Source: Isoetes taiwanensis (Eukaryota > Streptophyta > Lycopodiopsida > Isoetales > Isoetaceae). From it: 64,000 nt of DNA. Below the pieces are notes generated by a model. The model was given only the letters and a program-made list of their open reading frames with translations, was not told the origin of the DNA and did not search any database. Location: the NCBI GenBank assembly GCA_021234155.1, contig JAJEKV010000001.1, forward strand, positions 25,469,189-25,533,188. Reading direction: 5' to 3'. The translations under genes were made by a program, and so were the position numbers. The first letter of the stretch is position 1, and the number at the start of each line of letters is the position of its first letter. Below are positions 35,071 through 46,060 of the stretch, piece by piece.

Positions 35071-35244
35071 TTCAGATATTGAAGGCAAAAGGAGATGGCC
35101 TCACTATGTGTAATCTCTAAGCAAGTCGCCTTTGACTGCCATTGTTCAGATTACATATTCAGATATTGAAGGCAAAAGGAGATGGCCTCACTATGTGTAA
35201 TCTCTAAGCAAGTTGCCTTGGAGTGACATTGTTCAAATTACATA
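35071..35244. repeat. 87-bp tandem duplication
   Basis: Unit starting TTCAGATATTGAAGGCAAAA at 35071 repeats at 35158 with few mismatches. A more diverged related copy lies near 34866. Confidence 0.85.
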
Positions 35245-35482
35245 TTTGAACATGTATGCACTAATGGAGACCCATCTACTCTATTTGCTTATAACACCAT
35301 ACAAATGGACTGCAAATTGCTGCTATGAAGGGTGCAATTCAATAAGCCACTTATATCTATAAAAATTCGAACTAACTTGCATTTAGGTATGTCAAGACTC
35401 AAAACTCTTAACATCGCCTATCCTGGAATAAACAATCTGACATAGATGGAGCAATAGCAATAGCAATCTCCGTATTGTTAAG

Positions 35483-35618
35483 AACATTGTTTTCATCGAT
35501 ATGAATAATAATCTGATTACCCTCTGCAAGCTGAAAAGCACGTGTTACATAACATTGTTTTTGTCAATATGAACAATAATCTGATTACACTCTGCAAGCT
35601 GAAAAGCATGTGCTACAT
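35483..35618. repeat. 68-bp tandem duplication
   Basis: Unit starting AACATTGTTTTCATCGATAT at 35483 repeats at 35551 with about six mismatches. Confidence 0.85.
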
Positions 35619-35809
35619 CCCTCCAAAAATATGTCCGTCAATATGAAATGAGCTTGCAACATTCCTAGCTGCAAATACTAAGCTAGAACTCATGATAGAA
35701 AGCAATATTCTTAAGCACCTAAGCTGCAAATTGTAGCTAGTAGAGCGAGTAGAGGATCGCTCTGGTTCTGGAACACAGGTTGTGCATGGATTTGAGAGGG
35801 ACCAGTGGT

Positions 35810-36060
35810 GGGCAAAAGTATGCTGGTGGGTATCAAAAGCAGGCGTTCGGACACATGCTGACAGCACTCATATAGCACCCCATATGGCAGCTTGTTTAAG
35901 GTGTTACTGGTACTAGCACATGGTAATTAGGTAATCAATAGAAATATGCAACAACTCCAATTAATAACAAGTGGAATACTATGATAGAATAGTACATCCA
36001 GGGTGCTGATCTAAGTGCTGGGGCCGCGTTTTTTTGATACCCACCAGCATACTTTTGCCC
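35810..36060. repeat. Perfect 29-bp inverted repeat at the LINE 5' edge
   Basis: 35810-35838 and 36032-36060 are exact inverted copies (right copy TTTTGATACCCACCAGCATA and nine more bases). They enclose about 190 bp and the right copy sits at the start of LINE-like sequence. Confidence 0.85.
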
Positions 36061-36753
36061 TGGTCTCGTTTGTTGCAGGATTTGGCCTTGGTTGAGGTCC
36101 CTGGGGACTTGTCTTTCACCTATTGTAATAGGCAGATTGGTACGGGCCGGGCGTATGCTAGGCATGACCGGTGTTATGCTTCCCCATGCGCATTGGATGG
36201 TGTGCCCTCTTTGCGCCGGAGTAACATTCTGTCTACCTCCATTTCGATCATTACCCTCGGGTTTTGTCCAGTCGGTGCGGTTTGCCTCTCGGCCCTCTAG
36301 GGCGGTGTTCCGTTTGAACACCCTTACCGGGCCGATGCGGATTTCGGTCCCAAAGGCCGAGTTGTGGCTTGATACCTTTTCATCTCTAAAGGGTATGTCT
36401 GGTATGGTGACTGCCTTGGCCAGGGTGAAGCGTTTTGCCAAGGTCTTTGGTAGGCAGCGTGTGCAGCAGGAGGTGCGGCAGGAGTTGCATGGTCTCTATC
36501 AGGAGTTGGAGAGGATTCGGGCGCAACCTTCGATGGCATTAGGGAGAATGCAAAGTGTTGCAGCGTATTGTTGCTTTCTGAGCAGGTTAAAGTCGCGGGA
36601 GGCACATGTGAAGGCGGCCCCTTACGGTTGAAGGAGGGGGACACAAGTTCGCTTGGTGTTCTTGAGCAGCTAGGCAAATGATATCAAAGATCTATGGCGC
36701 CCCTTGCTTTGCCCGATGGCGGACTTTGGAGGATCCCACTGATTTGCTGAGGT

Positions 36754-37753
36754 ATGTGCATGCCCATTTCTCGGGTTTTTCGCGACAAGACTCTTCCCTA
36801 TGAGCAGGAGATGCAGGAGCTTGTTTTGGGGGCTGTTAAGCCATCTATTCTGCCTCATCAGCGTGAGATCTTGGAGCAGGAGCTCTCCAGAGAGGATTTA
36901 GCTGCGACATGTATGTGCATGGCCAAGGATAAATGTCCTGGGCTGGATGGCATCCCTGTGGAGTTCTTTCAGACTTATTGGGAGTGGGCTGGTGAGTCGG
37001 TGTACCAGGTGTATCTTGAGTTGCTGCAGTCTTTTCAAATGGATAGGATCTTGAATACCGCATGCATTTCCTTGATTCCTAAGGTTAAGCAGCCTTCTAC
37101 TATTAATGATTGGAGGCCTATCTCCTTGTTGTCCTCTGTGTATAAGATTATTGCGAAAGCCCTGGCAGAGAAGTTGAAGCCAGTGTTGACTAGTCTGGGT
37201 TTGTCCCCGGGAGGAACATTTTGACTAATGTTGCCGCAGCTTATGAGGGCCTTTATTGGGCCAGAAGAACAGGTCAAGACATTGCCTATCTTAAGCTTGA
37301 CTTTTCCAAAGCTTACGATAGTGTCCGTTGGGAGTTCTTGTCTGCCATGATGTTAGCATTGGGCTGTGGTCCACGCTTTACAGAGACAGTCATGAATTTG
37401 CATAGGTCAGCACGGGCTACGATGGTGTGCCAGGGTGAACCCTCCGCCTTTTTCTCCTTAGGCAGAGGGGTGCGTCAGGGGTGCCCTTTGGCGCCGTTTT
37501 TGTTTACGATTGTGGCGGAGGCAATTGTCTCCGATTGTTTTTGGCTGCGGTGGAGGAGGGAGTGGTGGATGGGCTTCGGATGCAGGATGGTAGCCAGCAG
37601 ATTATTAACCAGTTTGCCAATGACACTTTCCTCTTCTTGGTGGCAGAAGAGAGGAATTTGCGGAATGTGAAGGGTTTGTTGGATACTTTCTCCTTGGCCT
37701 CAGGCATTCTTCCGAATTGGGGTAAGTGCTCTCGCGATTATGGGCCCAAATGA
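36754..37753 (+). pseudogene. L1 ORF2 reverse transcriptase domain
   Basis: Frame 1 (36754-37224) has the N-terminal RT motifs KDKCPGLDGIPVEFFQTYWE and ACISLIPKVKQPSTINDWRP then ISLLSSVYKIIAKALA. After a shift near 37205, frame 2 (37221-37670) has ILTNVAAAYEGL, LKLDFSKAYDSVRWEFL (catalytic D) and GVRQGCPLAPFLF. After another shift, frame 3 (37481-37753) has QFANDTFLFL. The catalytic A-D-D triad position reads A-N-D, so even a restored frame would carry a changed metal-binding residue. Confidence 0.9.
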
Positions 37754-37999
37754 CTCGCCTCCCCTTATTTGGCTCTATTCCCTTGGAAGGTGCTTCCGGT
37801 AATGTGTGTACTAAGTCTGTGGGTATTCCCTTTGGAGGGATGTTTCCATGGGGAGGGTGTGGGATGAGATTTTGCGGGGGCTTGCGTAAACACCTCAATT
37901 GGTGGAAGGGTAGCAAGTTGTCCATGGCGGTAGGATCACTATTGCCAAGTCGAGTTTTGTAGCACTCATGTGTATCGGCATCTGCGATGCTAGCTCCCG

Positions 38000-39309
38000 A
38001 GGGTAAGATCACGGGCTTTGGATAAGATTGTTCAAATTTTGTGTGGGGCGGGGGATGATGAAGGGGCGGTTGTTAAAGTGGCTTGGTGGAAGTGTCTCCG
38101 CCCGGGAGGATGGGGGCTTGGCCATTCTGGATTTGGCGCTGCATAGTAAGGTGTTGGTCTCCAAGTTTGTTTGGAGCATTCTGCAGGATGGAGCATCTTC
38201 TCCTGGTGCGGCGCTGTTGTTGCAGTCTCTTCGCCATTGTGTGGCATTTGGGAAGCCGCCTCATGCATGTGGAGTTGCCACAGGCCTTTGTTGTATGGTC
38301 TCCGGCCTTTCCCACATGCATCCCCTTTTCTCCGCAGGAGTGTTGCGGGCTTGGGATCATGTCGCGTGCTCTTCAAGCTAGATTATGCCTCGGTTTATCA
38401 CCACTCTTCTCCTTTCTTGTGGGTTCCTCTACCCCTGCACTTGCCCTTGGCTGCCATCGTGCATGCTTTCGGGGCCTTGAGCCCGTTGGAGGCTGAGCTG
38501 CATGCTCACCTTGGAGGATTGGTATTGGGGGTCAGCTAGCTTCGTGGGAGTTCTTTTCGAGCTCGCTTTTCGCTGGGGCGTGGGAGCTATCACGGGAGCA
38601 CGTGGCGGGGAGTATTCCGCTACACATACCTATAGTCCCTCGGGATGATGTGGTGGTGCGGGTTTGGCGGTTCATCCGGATGTTGTGTCTTCTTGCTTTG
38701 TGCGGTCTTCTTCTGGGGTGCTGGCTATTCATGACACCGCCCCCTTCGGGCAAGTGGTCTCTGCAGCTTAGGGTTCTCGATGGCGCTCGGTTTGGACGTG
38801 GACATGGAGCTCACTTCCCCCACCGAAGGTTAGGGTGCTTCTGTGGCAGGTGGTGCACCGCTGTATCAGGGTGAATGCCCTTGTGAGTCGGTTTAGGCCG
38901 GGTGTGAGCCCTCTCTGCCCTTGTTGTGGCCTTCATCATGAGATTGTGGAGCATTGTCCGGTTTTATGCCCCTCACTTGCGCTGCCTCGGGATTGGGTTA
39001 GGGCCTCTGTTTGGTGAGATTGACTAGCCGCCAGCTTCTTTGCTTCATGTGTATCCTGGTGGTTGGCCGCTCTTGCGGCAGCAAGCCTTGCATCTGTGCG
39101 TGGCTTGGTTGGTGTGGTTGATTTGGAAGCGGCAGCAGTTGTGGATCTTTCAGGGGATTCGGCAGCCTACAGCCTCTCTGATTTCTCGACTCAGGTACAA
39201 GCTATTTCAGAGCTTTCTGGTATTCCCGGGAGTAGTAGAGCGGAAGTTTGCCATTTGGCGGGACTTCTTGGGTGTTATAGATGGTGATGGTCGGTTTGTA
39301 CAGCAGTAG
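38000..39309 (+). pseudogene. L1 ORF2 C-terminal region with zf-RVT domain
   Basis: Scattered frames include an AREDGGLAILDLALHSKVLV segment, typical of plant L1 elements after the RT, and at 38835-39017 LLWQVVHRCIRVNALVSRF followed by CPCCGLHHEIVEHCPVLCP, the zinc-binding zf-RVT motif (C-x2-C ... H-x2-H/C). The last frame (39040-39309) ends just before the A-rich tail. Several frameshifts. Confidence 0.8.
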
Positions 39310-39450
39310 AGTTGCAGTTTTTCTGTGAGTTTGTTGTGGAGTGTCGAGGTATCGCTGTCTCTTTGGGGCAGTTCTCCTTCCTCCTCACTTGCTTTGTAAC
39401 ATTACCATTCTTTTAATATATTGATGACACAGTTCTTCAAAAAACAAAAA

Positions 39451-42423
39451 ACAAATATCCACCAAAGAAAATGAAGTCTTGGCACATGCCATGCAGCTAT
39501 GATGAGTGTAACAACAGGCAGTGGCATAGTTAGTGACATGAAGAGAAGAATAAAACCTTCTACCGATTGCAGTTATGCCACTGCTTCATTTGCTTCCTGC
39601 ACGTGCCATGTGGCTATAGGTTAGCATGTAGCAACATGTAGTGACATAATCAAAGAGATCAAGGGAAGAATAAAAGCTTCCACTGATTGCAGTTGCACCA
39701 TTGCCTCATTTGCTTCTTGTCACCTAAAGTGTTCCTAGATTCTTGCTCCATTTGCTTGGTGAAACCATGTTTGTTGTAGGTGTTTCAGTCAGACTGCTCT
39801 CAAGTTTACACAGATTTAAAATATTCTAGTGCAATGGGTTCTTGGTCCATATATAAGAGTTCTTTGAACCATAAACTCTCAAGTTGGTTGAGGGTTTAAC
39901 ACTAGCATCAATAGGACATGCATGAGGAGCATATCTTACCTCTCTGGTAGTGATTTAGCCAAGTTGATGTAGAACAATTCAAGGAGGAGCCACACTTGTG
40001 AAGATCTTGCTGCACCCGTATTAGATGACATTACACCAGATCCGAGCAAATAAAGGCAGTGATTAAAAAGAAATACTTACAATTTGAATCAAGCAACTAA
40101 ATTACATGTCATGTTGAATATAAATGGCATGATAGGCTCTTCACAGCTCATGCCAAATATAAATGGCATGCTGCAAGACCCCATAAAAACTGAGCCCCTC
40201 AGCATAGTCACCAGAACATTGGCAATAACATCAATTGGAGATCAATTGAAACATGTCCTGGAGTAAAATACATTTTTCCTAGCAAGATAAAGAAGTGCAA
40301 ATTTTATAATAAGCTTTAGATGTTTGTAACCTAGAATCAGATGTTGCCATCCTGCCAAGGGCTGTTATTTTTGAGAAATAAATCTTTTACACAGAAGTAA
40401 GCAAAAGGAAATAAGCCAGATTTTCAAGTCTTCGGTACATGAAAAATGAATCATGCTGAACTCGCGCTTGCATTCATGTAAGCAAGTTCTAAAAATGGCA
40501 GAAGAATAGACAGAGGGGTCGTTTAAAGATGAAAAGTTAAAACAAAGTTACCTGAGCTAAAGGAAATACCCGAGAGGAAGTCCTGTAAGCCGGGCAGTGA
40601 ACAAAATTGTATGTTAGACAACCTTCTAGACACCAATATTATTTCTTATCTTGAGCAAGAAAAGAAAGAACCTGAGACCATGGCGGCTATATTGCAGAAG
40701 CAATGACACGTTCAGGCAAAATAGCTATAAGTTGGGCCAAATCAACGAATTAGGCTCTGTAAACCCAGGGAGTGGCCGCAAATGTAAGCCAGGACGTAAG
40801 AGAGAAAATCAAATTGAAGGAAGAATTGGATTCAATATCCCTATTTTGTTGCAGCGTATGTCTTGAATGTCAAACAAAGGAATCCATGCAAGATGTCCTG
40901 CACATTCGAAGATAGCTTACCATGACTAAGATCTGAAGCTGAGAGTAGTTGCATGGCTAGCCCTGAGAAACTGTTTTTATACTCACTCCAGAAACTAAAT
41001 CCCGACCTCCTACATAATATAACAATATGTTGCATCAGCTAAGAACATTTATAACCTGTATAAAAAGAAAGATATATAAGATCAAACAGGGAAAGAAAAA
41101 TGACCTTGAGCTGTCGTTTACTAAATGAATCCACCTGAAGCTAGACCTGAAATGGAAAATCGTCTCAAATATTTTCTCTCAGATTTTTTTCATGTAATAT
41201 AGAATGAAATTCAATCAGAAATAAGAGTACCTTCTGAATTTGTTGACTCCTGATGCCCTTGCAGCTCCAGGATCTAGATGAAAAGCTCCAGCTCAAGCTG
41301 AACAATGACTGAAGAATGTAAAGATGAAAAAGGCAATAACAAAATTACCTGTAAGCTAGATAATGGGTCAGAATTATAGTTTAGAAACGGATGTGGGCAT
41401 TCCTCTGTTGCCTCTTTCTTCTAAACTCTATCTTTCTTCTAAACTCTATCTGGCTCATTATAATACCGACGCCTAAGCCGAGAATTAATATAAATCAAAT
41501 CATGGTTAAAAAGGACCAGTAGGCGATTGTAGCATGCAACTCCACCCATTTGCAATCAGATAGGATAGATAGATAGCCCAACTTTTCTTGGCAAAGCTGA
41601 AGACGTAAGGAAGCACTATGGCATGAGTTCTGGCATGCATCTGGCAATAAGGCTTTGTGGTTGCATCTAAGCAATAAGATCCCAGCTCTTGAACACGGCA
41701 ACCAAACTCTCTAAAATGTAGATTCGATTTGTCTAATCATTAATGCGCTTCAGTAAAAACAATACCTGACATGTATCCCCTTTTAGCAATTGTCGAATCC
41801 AGTGTGACCCAGAGTTGATTCGGCTTGTAGAGCTATGTTCTGAAAAATCCAAAGCAAACAAAAAGCCAAAGTTATTCAAACTCCCAAATCAGTAGGTGAA
41901 CAGAAGCGAATTACAAAATGGATTTACCAATCCACAGATCAATAGACCCACAACACTACAGCATCTATTGCAACAAAAAACACCATTTCACATACCCATC
42001 AGCAAAAATATGTGAAATCGCACCTGGTTCGGAGCTAAAAGAAGATCTATCCATTTCGAAATGGATTATACCTGTCGGTGAATAGATGGTGCACACAGAA
42101 AGGGAAAAAATTTCGTGGCAATGCATGCCCGGATGGAAAGGGGCAAAAAAGCAATAAAAACCCCCAAGACCCTCAGCTTTGAAATCATATTAAAAAATTT
42201 GCTAGCGATTTTTGGAAGCACCGGAATATTTTTCGACGACCAAAATGCCAACAATCTTAGGAAATCATGCTTAAAAAAAAACCAAAAACCTTTCTCACCA
42301 AGCCAGAAAATCTCAAATTAACAAGATTGATTTTCTAGGGAGAAGAATATCATTTGCTAATTAGTTAATTTCTCTCGTTCTAGTGCATTACACATAGCTG
42401 ATTCTCGTTCAACTATACTTCCT
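39451..42423. other. Non-coding, repeat-bearing region
   Basis: No gene. Includes two consecutive copies of a block of about 125 bp (roughly 39477-39600 and 39595-39722, sharing GAAGAATAAAA and TGATTGCAGTT), and a pair of TATAAATGGCATG boxes at 40120-40170. The part at 42066-42330 resembles 15785-16050 in layout and sequence. Confidence 0.4.
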
Positions 42424-42678
42424 TTGGACGACAATCAACGCTGGACCCTATACAAGATGCTACTTAATTGTGTTGTTTCTATGTGTCATGGTGTTCCTCT
42501 TGGAAACAGTTTCTGTAAGATTTCCATTATAAATTGCAATTATGAAGATGAGGCTCTTCCACGAAGACATCCCGGTGGCGATACAGTTGGGGAAAGCGTG
42601 GGCACATTTGTAGCATGGCCAAAATCTGGAAAAGATATGTATATGAGGATTATAAAAAAAAATATGAATATATCATAA
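42424..42678 (+). pseudogene. Fragment resembling DUF8039-type transposon-associated protein
   Basis: The frame reads VPLGNSFCKISIINCNYEDE, then LPRRHPGGDTVGESVGTFVA followed by WPKSG. This resembles a domain often found in plant CACTA-associated proteins (G-x-x-L-G ... V-x-V ... L-P-x-P-x-G-x-x-x-T-x-x-x-A-x-G-x-x-V-x-W-P). Only the domain end is present. Two family-A palindromes follow at about 42806 and 42870. The family name is given from memory and is tentative. Confidence 0.35.
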
Positions 42679-42805
42679 CATCTGTGTGATGTTGTGAATT
42701 TTGAATTCTTTGATGCTCTTTAGCCAGTCTTATCAACCCCATGAAACCACACATTAATTAAAAAAACATAATAAAATAAGTGTGACATAAAAGTATAAGC
42801 TGCAA

Positions 42806-42895
42806 AATTGCGCCAGGTGCGAGTTTGTATTGTATTCAAAAAATAGATGTACATTTCTTCTTCTGTGAAAATGCGCTAGGCGCGAGTTCTTTCTA
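42806..42895. repeat. Two family-A palindromes
   Basis: Imperfect copies at about 42806-42826 and 42869-42889, with arms TTGCGCC and GCGCTAGGCGCG cores, spaced about 63 bp. They lie between the transposon-like fragment and copy 1 of the ParB-FCP1 family. Confidence 0.75.
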
Positions 42896-43254
42896 AACTA
42901 ACATAGGAGGATGTATATATCTCTACAAAATGTCACATAGGCCCACTTCATCGGCTACATACTGAGTCACCTGTACCATTCTGATATGACATCATCCTCC
43001 CATTCATTGGGAATGTCGAGTCTCTAAATCAGAGTGTCCCGTCGATCTTTGGCCTTCCTAATCATAGCCTCATATTTATTTGTTGGCATGAGCTTTACTA
43101 AGAGCATGAGGAGCCGCATAAATCCTGTGATGTGATGGCTGTTAAAAGATAGCATTCAACTAGAATGCTAGAATTGGCATTGGAAAAAAAACAGGACGAA
43201 GGTGTGCATATTCGGAATGGAATCACACTCACCTTAGTTCAGCAGATATCTCGA

Positions 43255-43390
43255 TTGATCTTGGGATTGAAGGCGGGTCGATTGATCTTGGGTCGATGAT
43301 CTTGGGCCCTCAAGACGGGTCGATAATATTCGGATTAAAGACGCTCAAGACGGGTCGATTGAGGGCGCTCAAGACGGGTGAGCTTCTGAG
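43255..43390. repeat. Short tandem repeat GGGTCGAT / CTCAAGACGGGTCGAT
   Basis: Alternating words CTCAAGACGGGTCGAT and GATCTTGGG recur about five times. It lies upstream of the presumed promoter of copy 1. Confidence 0.8.
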
Positions 43391-43596
43391 AGTAGGTGGC
43401 CGATTAGATGGTAGTAGCTTGCCACATATGCGTTTCTTGAAAATAAGAATTAATTGTTTTCTTGAAATTGCACTAAAAAGAAAAGCACATTTTAAATTTG
43501 TAAATGAGCGGGGCGGGCGGTTAATTTAGGCGGTATAATTTTAAAATGACGCGAATTTAAATTTACGGTTCTAAATCTGACGGCTTAGATTATCAT

Positions 43597-43605
43597 ACAT
43601 ATAAG
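43597..43605 (+). promoter_or_regulatory. Possible TATA box of copy 1
   Basis: ACATATAAG about 46-54 bp before the ATG at 43651. Distance and sequence fit, but the 5' UTR would be very short. Confidence 0.35.
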
Positions 43606-43768
43606 TTTAAACCAAAACTCCAGTCTCATATTATCCGTACTTGCAGTTCTATGGTGTCTAGAGGATCTGGCAGCCGCGGCCGAGGCGCGGGTAGAGGTGG
43701 GTGACAGGCCAAAGCAAGCCTGGAGCTTGCTGAACAAGCAGAAAGCACAAATCCAGCTAGCGCCTCAG

Positions 43769-44378
43769 GTATTAATCGGTGTTTTCGTTCTGTATTTTAT
43801 TTCTGTGTCCTTCTTTTTGTTAGGTTTTTAGGATGTTTTTCCTTAATAGTAGAGTTATTATCCGATAAGAAGCATATGTCCTGTAATACTTGAGTTCATA
43901 TGTCCCAAAATGTATGCAAATATATGCAAAATGTTATGCATATATATATGTATGTGTTCATGTCGTTTTTCTTTCAATGTTGTATGTGCTGTTTTAATCG
44001 TTTATACTTAGTTGAACAGTATTGAGTAGAGCCTGGTGCTTGTTATAGTTTAAAGCGTTTTAAGATCATTTCTAAAGCGCGCCAAGCGCGTATTTGTTGC
44101 ATATTTTCCAAGCGGTAGGGTTAGTTTCTTATCTTTCGATTATGTATTGACAAACTACTTTTGATTCGGACAAAAAGTCCCTGGCGCAGTTTAATAAGTC
44201 AGTACGTTAGTTTCATTTCCTTTGAATCTATATTGACAAAACGCCCCTGGCGCAATTTAATAAATTTATAATCTCTCTTCAGTTTCAAAACGCGCCAAAC
44301 GCGTTTTTGATTGCATACGTTGCAAGTTAGCATATATTTTCTCATTAAACGATTAACCCATGTGCTGTAATTTTGCAG
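43769..44378 (+). other. Intron 1 of copy 1 with four family-A palindromes
   Basis: GTATTAAT donor and TTTTGCAG acceptor, phase 1. Imperfect palindromes at about 44076, 44172, 44238 and 44286 with cores GCGCCAAGCGCG, CCCTGGCGCA, CCCCTGGCGC and GCGCCAAACGCG. The intervening DNA is AT-rich. Confidence 0.7.
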
Positions 44379-45095
44379 GAACACAAAAAACAAGCAAAAG
44401 GAAAACCAAACACAGTGAGACCTCTTCAGCCCAGAACAAGCAAAGGACAGTTGAAGATGTTACTGTTACAGACCTGCAGCATGTATTGACGTTAGAAGAT
44501 ACATCTGGAATAATAAAGGCTCATATAGAACCTCCATGTCCAGAAGAAGATCTTATAGAGGGGTCAAAATGGTATGTCGAGATCTTCAAAACTGGTGGGA
44601 AGACAGACCTTATATTCATGTCTAGGGTAAGAGAGACTGATTAAATGAAAAAGCAGGGAATTCTTATCACATGCGAAGAACAGGATGATTCTTCTTGTTC
44701 AATGTTAGTTGAAGTGGGTCAAAAAAATAAGAAGAGCCTGAAGAAGATCAATCGATGCAGTTCTAGCTCTTTTAAAGAGACTACATTAAGATCAGACGAC
44801 AAGGCCAATTCCCTCTTCAAATTTGGCTGGATAGTTGGCGAGCCATTGACGCCTAAAAGAATATGCGAAGGGCTTTCAGCTGTTCGACGAGCCATCAGCA
44901 CGAGGCCCTCGGACAGTGTCTACCTACAGGCAGTGAAGGATAAGGAAGATGCTAGTTCTAGAGGCAGGGACACTACAGAAGTGACAGCAGGCCGTACAAG
45001 TGATGGTGACAAGGCCAGGCAGTTGGAGGCAATGAGCAAACTGAAAAAATGCTGACAAGTATCCACTGGGCCTGAACTTCACCCATCCAGTCCAC

Positions 45096-45449
45096 GTGGA
45101 TAGGCTTTTCAGGTCCACTAAAGCCATTTATATCAGCAGAAGGTACGACAAGCAGCACTCCTTGGAGATAGCTAGCAGTATGATCGAAAATCCAGGGCAG
45201 GTGCCAATGCCTGCAGATGTAGTGCCTTACGATACGAGAACAAAGAAGGTAATCATGTGGAGCAAGCTGGAGGACTTCATCGAGAACCAAGACGTACATT
45301 TCATGATAATAGATGGCCAGCACTCAATTGAAGCCCAGAAGGTTCTGATTAAGAAGGCCGCGAGAATCTTGGAAATCAGCCGTTCTATAAAAGTCGTATT
45401 CTCGCCGAAGCTACCGGTTCTGGCGGCTCAACAACACCTGCCGAGCTAG
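45096..45449 (+). pseudogene. ParB/sulfiredoxin-like domain of copy 1
   Basis: This frame holds the best preserved part: KAIYISRRYDKQHSLEIASS, then PGQVPMPADVVPYDTRTKKV, then VHFMIIDGQHSIEAQKVLIK. The pattern of a strand, an alternative strand with V-P, then I-I-D-G-Q-H-S/R followed by a helix with alanine is that of ParB-N, sulfiredoxin and DGQHR-type folds, where this loop binds phosphate or nucleotide. Copy 2 shows the equivalent PVPVVVNPFNPLTR and YYIVNGNHSILAAQLVCRK, so the motif is conserved between diverged copies. The arginine of classical ParB (G-x-x-R-R) is not present. Catalytic activity cannot be claimed. Confidence 0.55.
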
Positions 45450-45501
45450 CCGAAATAAGCGCACTCCTGAATGACCTGGGAAAAACTTTCCTATACAAAA
45501 G

Positions 45502-46060
45502 GTAACTCTCTTCCCTCATTTTTCGTTTTCATATTTGCAAATCGTGCCAGGCGCGATTTCCTTACTTCAAATCGCGCCAGGTATGATGAAATTTACTGAA
45601 GAAAAGGCTTCCTAGAATGGTAGCCGTTTCTCTTCAAATAAGCAAATCGCGCCTGGCGCGATTTCATATTAGAATGCAAATCATGCCACGCGCGAGTTGT
45701 CTACTCGGAGGAGAAACGGCTCTCTTGAATAATAGTCGTTTCTCCTCAGAGTAGGCAAATCGCGCGTGGCGCGATTTGCATTCTAATATGAAACTGCGCC
45801 AGGCGCGATTTGTTTATTTGAAGAGAAACGGATACCATTCTAGGAAGCCTTTTCACTTCAGAGTAGGTAAATCGCGCCTGGCGCGATTTGCATTCCAATT
45901 TGAAATCGCGCCAGGCGCGATTTGCCTATTTGAGAAGATACAGCTAGCATTCAATGCAACCGTTTCTCTACAGAGTAGAGAAATCGCGCCTGGCACGATT
46001 TCAAACTGAAAGGATTGTTTGAATCCACGATTACTGGAGCTAACAAAGTATTTTTTGCAG
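45502..46060 (+). other. Intron 2 of copy 1 packed with nine family-A palindromes
   Basis: GTAACTCT donor and TTTTTTGCAG acceptor. Palindromes of the AAATCGCGCC-W-mirror form start at about 45539, 45569, 45643, 45677, 45755, 45789, 45869, 45903 and 45981. Several are perfect over 21 bp. Palindromes come in pairs about 34 bp apart and form part of the long inverted repeat at 45598-45859. Confidence 0.85.
45598..45859. repeat. Long inverted repeat (arms about 122 bp, loop 16 bp)
   Basis: Left arm 45598-45719 and right arm 45736-45859 are inverted copies with roughly 90 percent identity by eye. Each arm carries two family-A palindromes. Marker blocks are GGCTTCCTAGAATGGTA, GTTTCTCTTCAAATAA and TATTAGAATGCAAATC in the left arm, each found reversed and complemented in the right arm. 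Transcribed, it would fold into a long hairpin inside intron 2 of copy 1. Confidence 0.9.

Larger units (their letters stand above)
32660..35809. other. Non-coding, AT-rich; probable Helitron body with internal duplications
   Basis: No gene recognised. It includes the tandem duplications at 35071-35244 and 35483-35618, plus looser repeats of a block reading GAAGGCAAAAG...ATGGACTGCAAAT between 34866 and 35330. Confidence 0.35.
36061..39450 (+). mobile_element. L1-type LINE, 5'-truncated and decayed
   Basis: A reverse transcriptase of the plant L1 type is spread over several frames, followed by a zf-RVT domain and an A-rich 3' end (CTTCAAAAAACAAAAAACAA near 39435-39450). The endonuclease domain is missing or unrecognisable, so the copy is 5'-truncated. 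The components are given separately. Confidence 0.85.

Noticed and set aside
35935-36441. Minus-strand 168-codon frame with a hydrophobic end
   Set aside because: It overlaps the inverted repeat and the 5' part of the LINE on the opposite strand, has no recognisable domain, and its hydrophobic end comes from AT-rich flanking sequence.
45539-46001. Intronic palindromes read as rho-independent terminators
   Set aside because: They lack a following U-run after the stem in most cases and occur in a eukaryotic intron in both orientations, so this prokaryotic reading does not fit.
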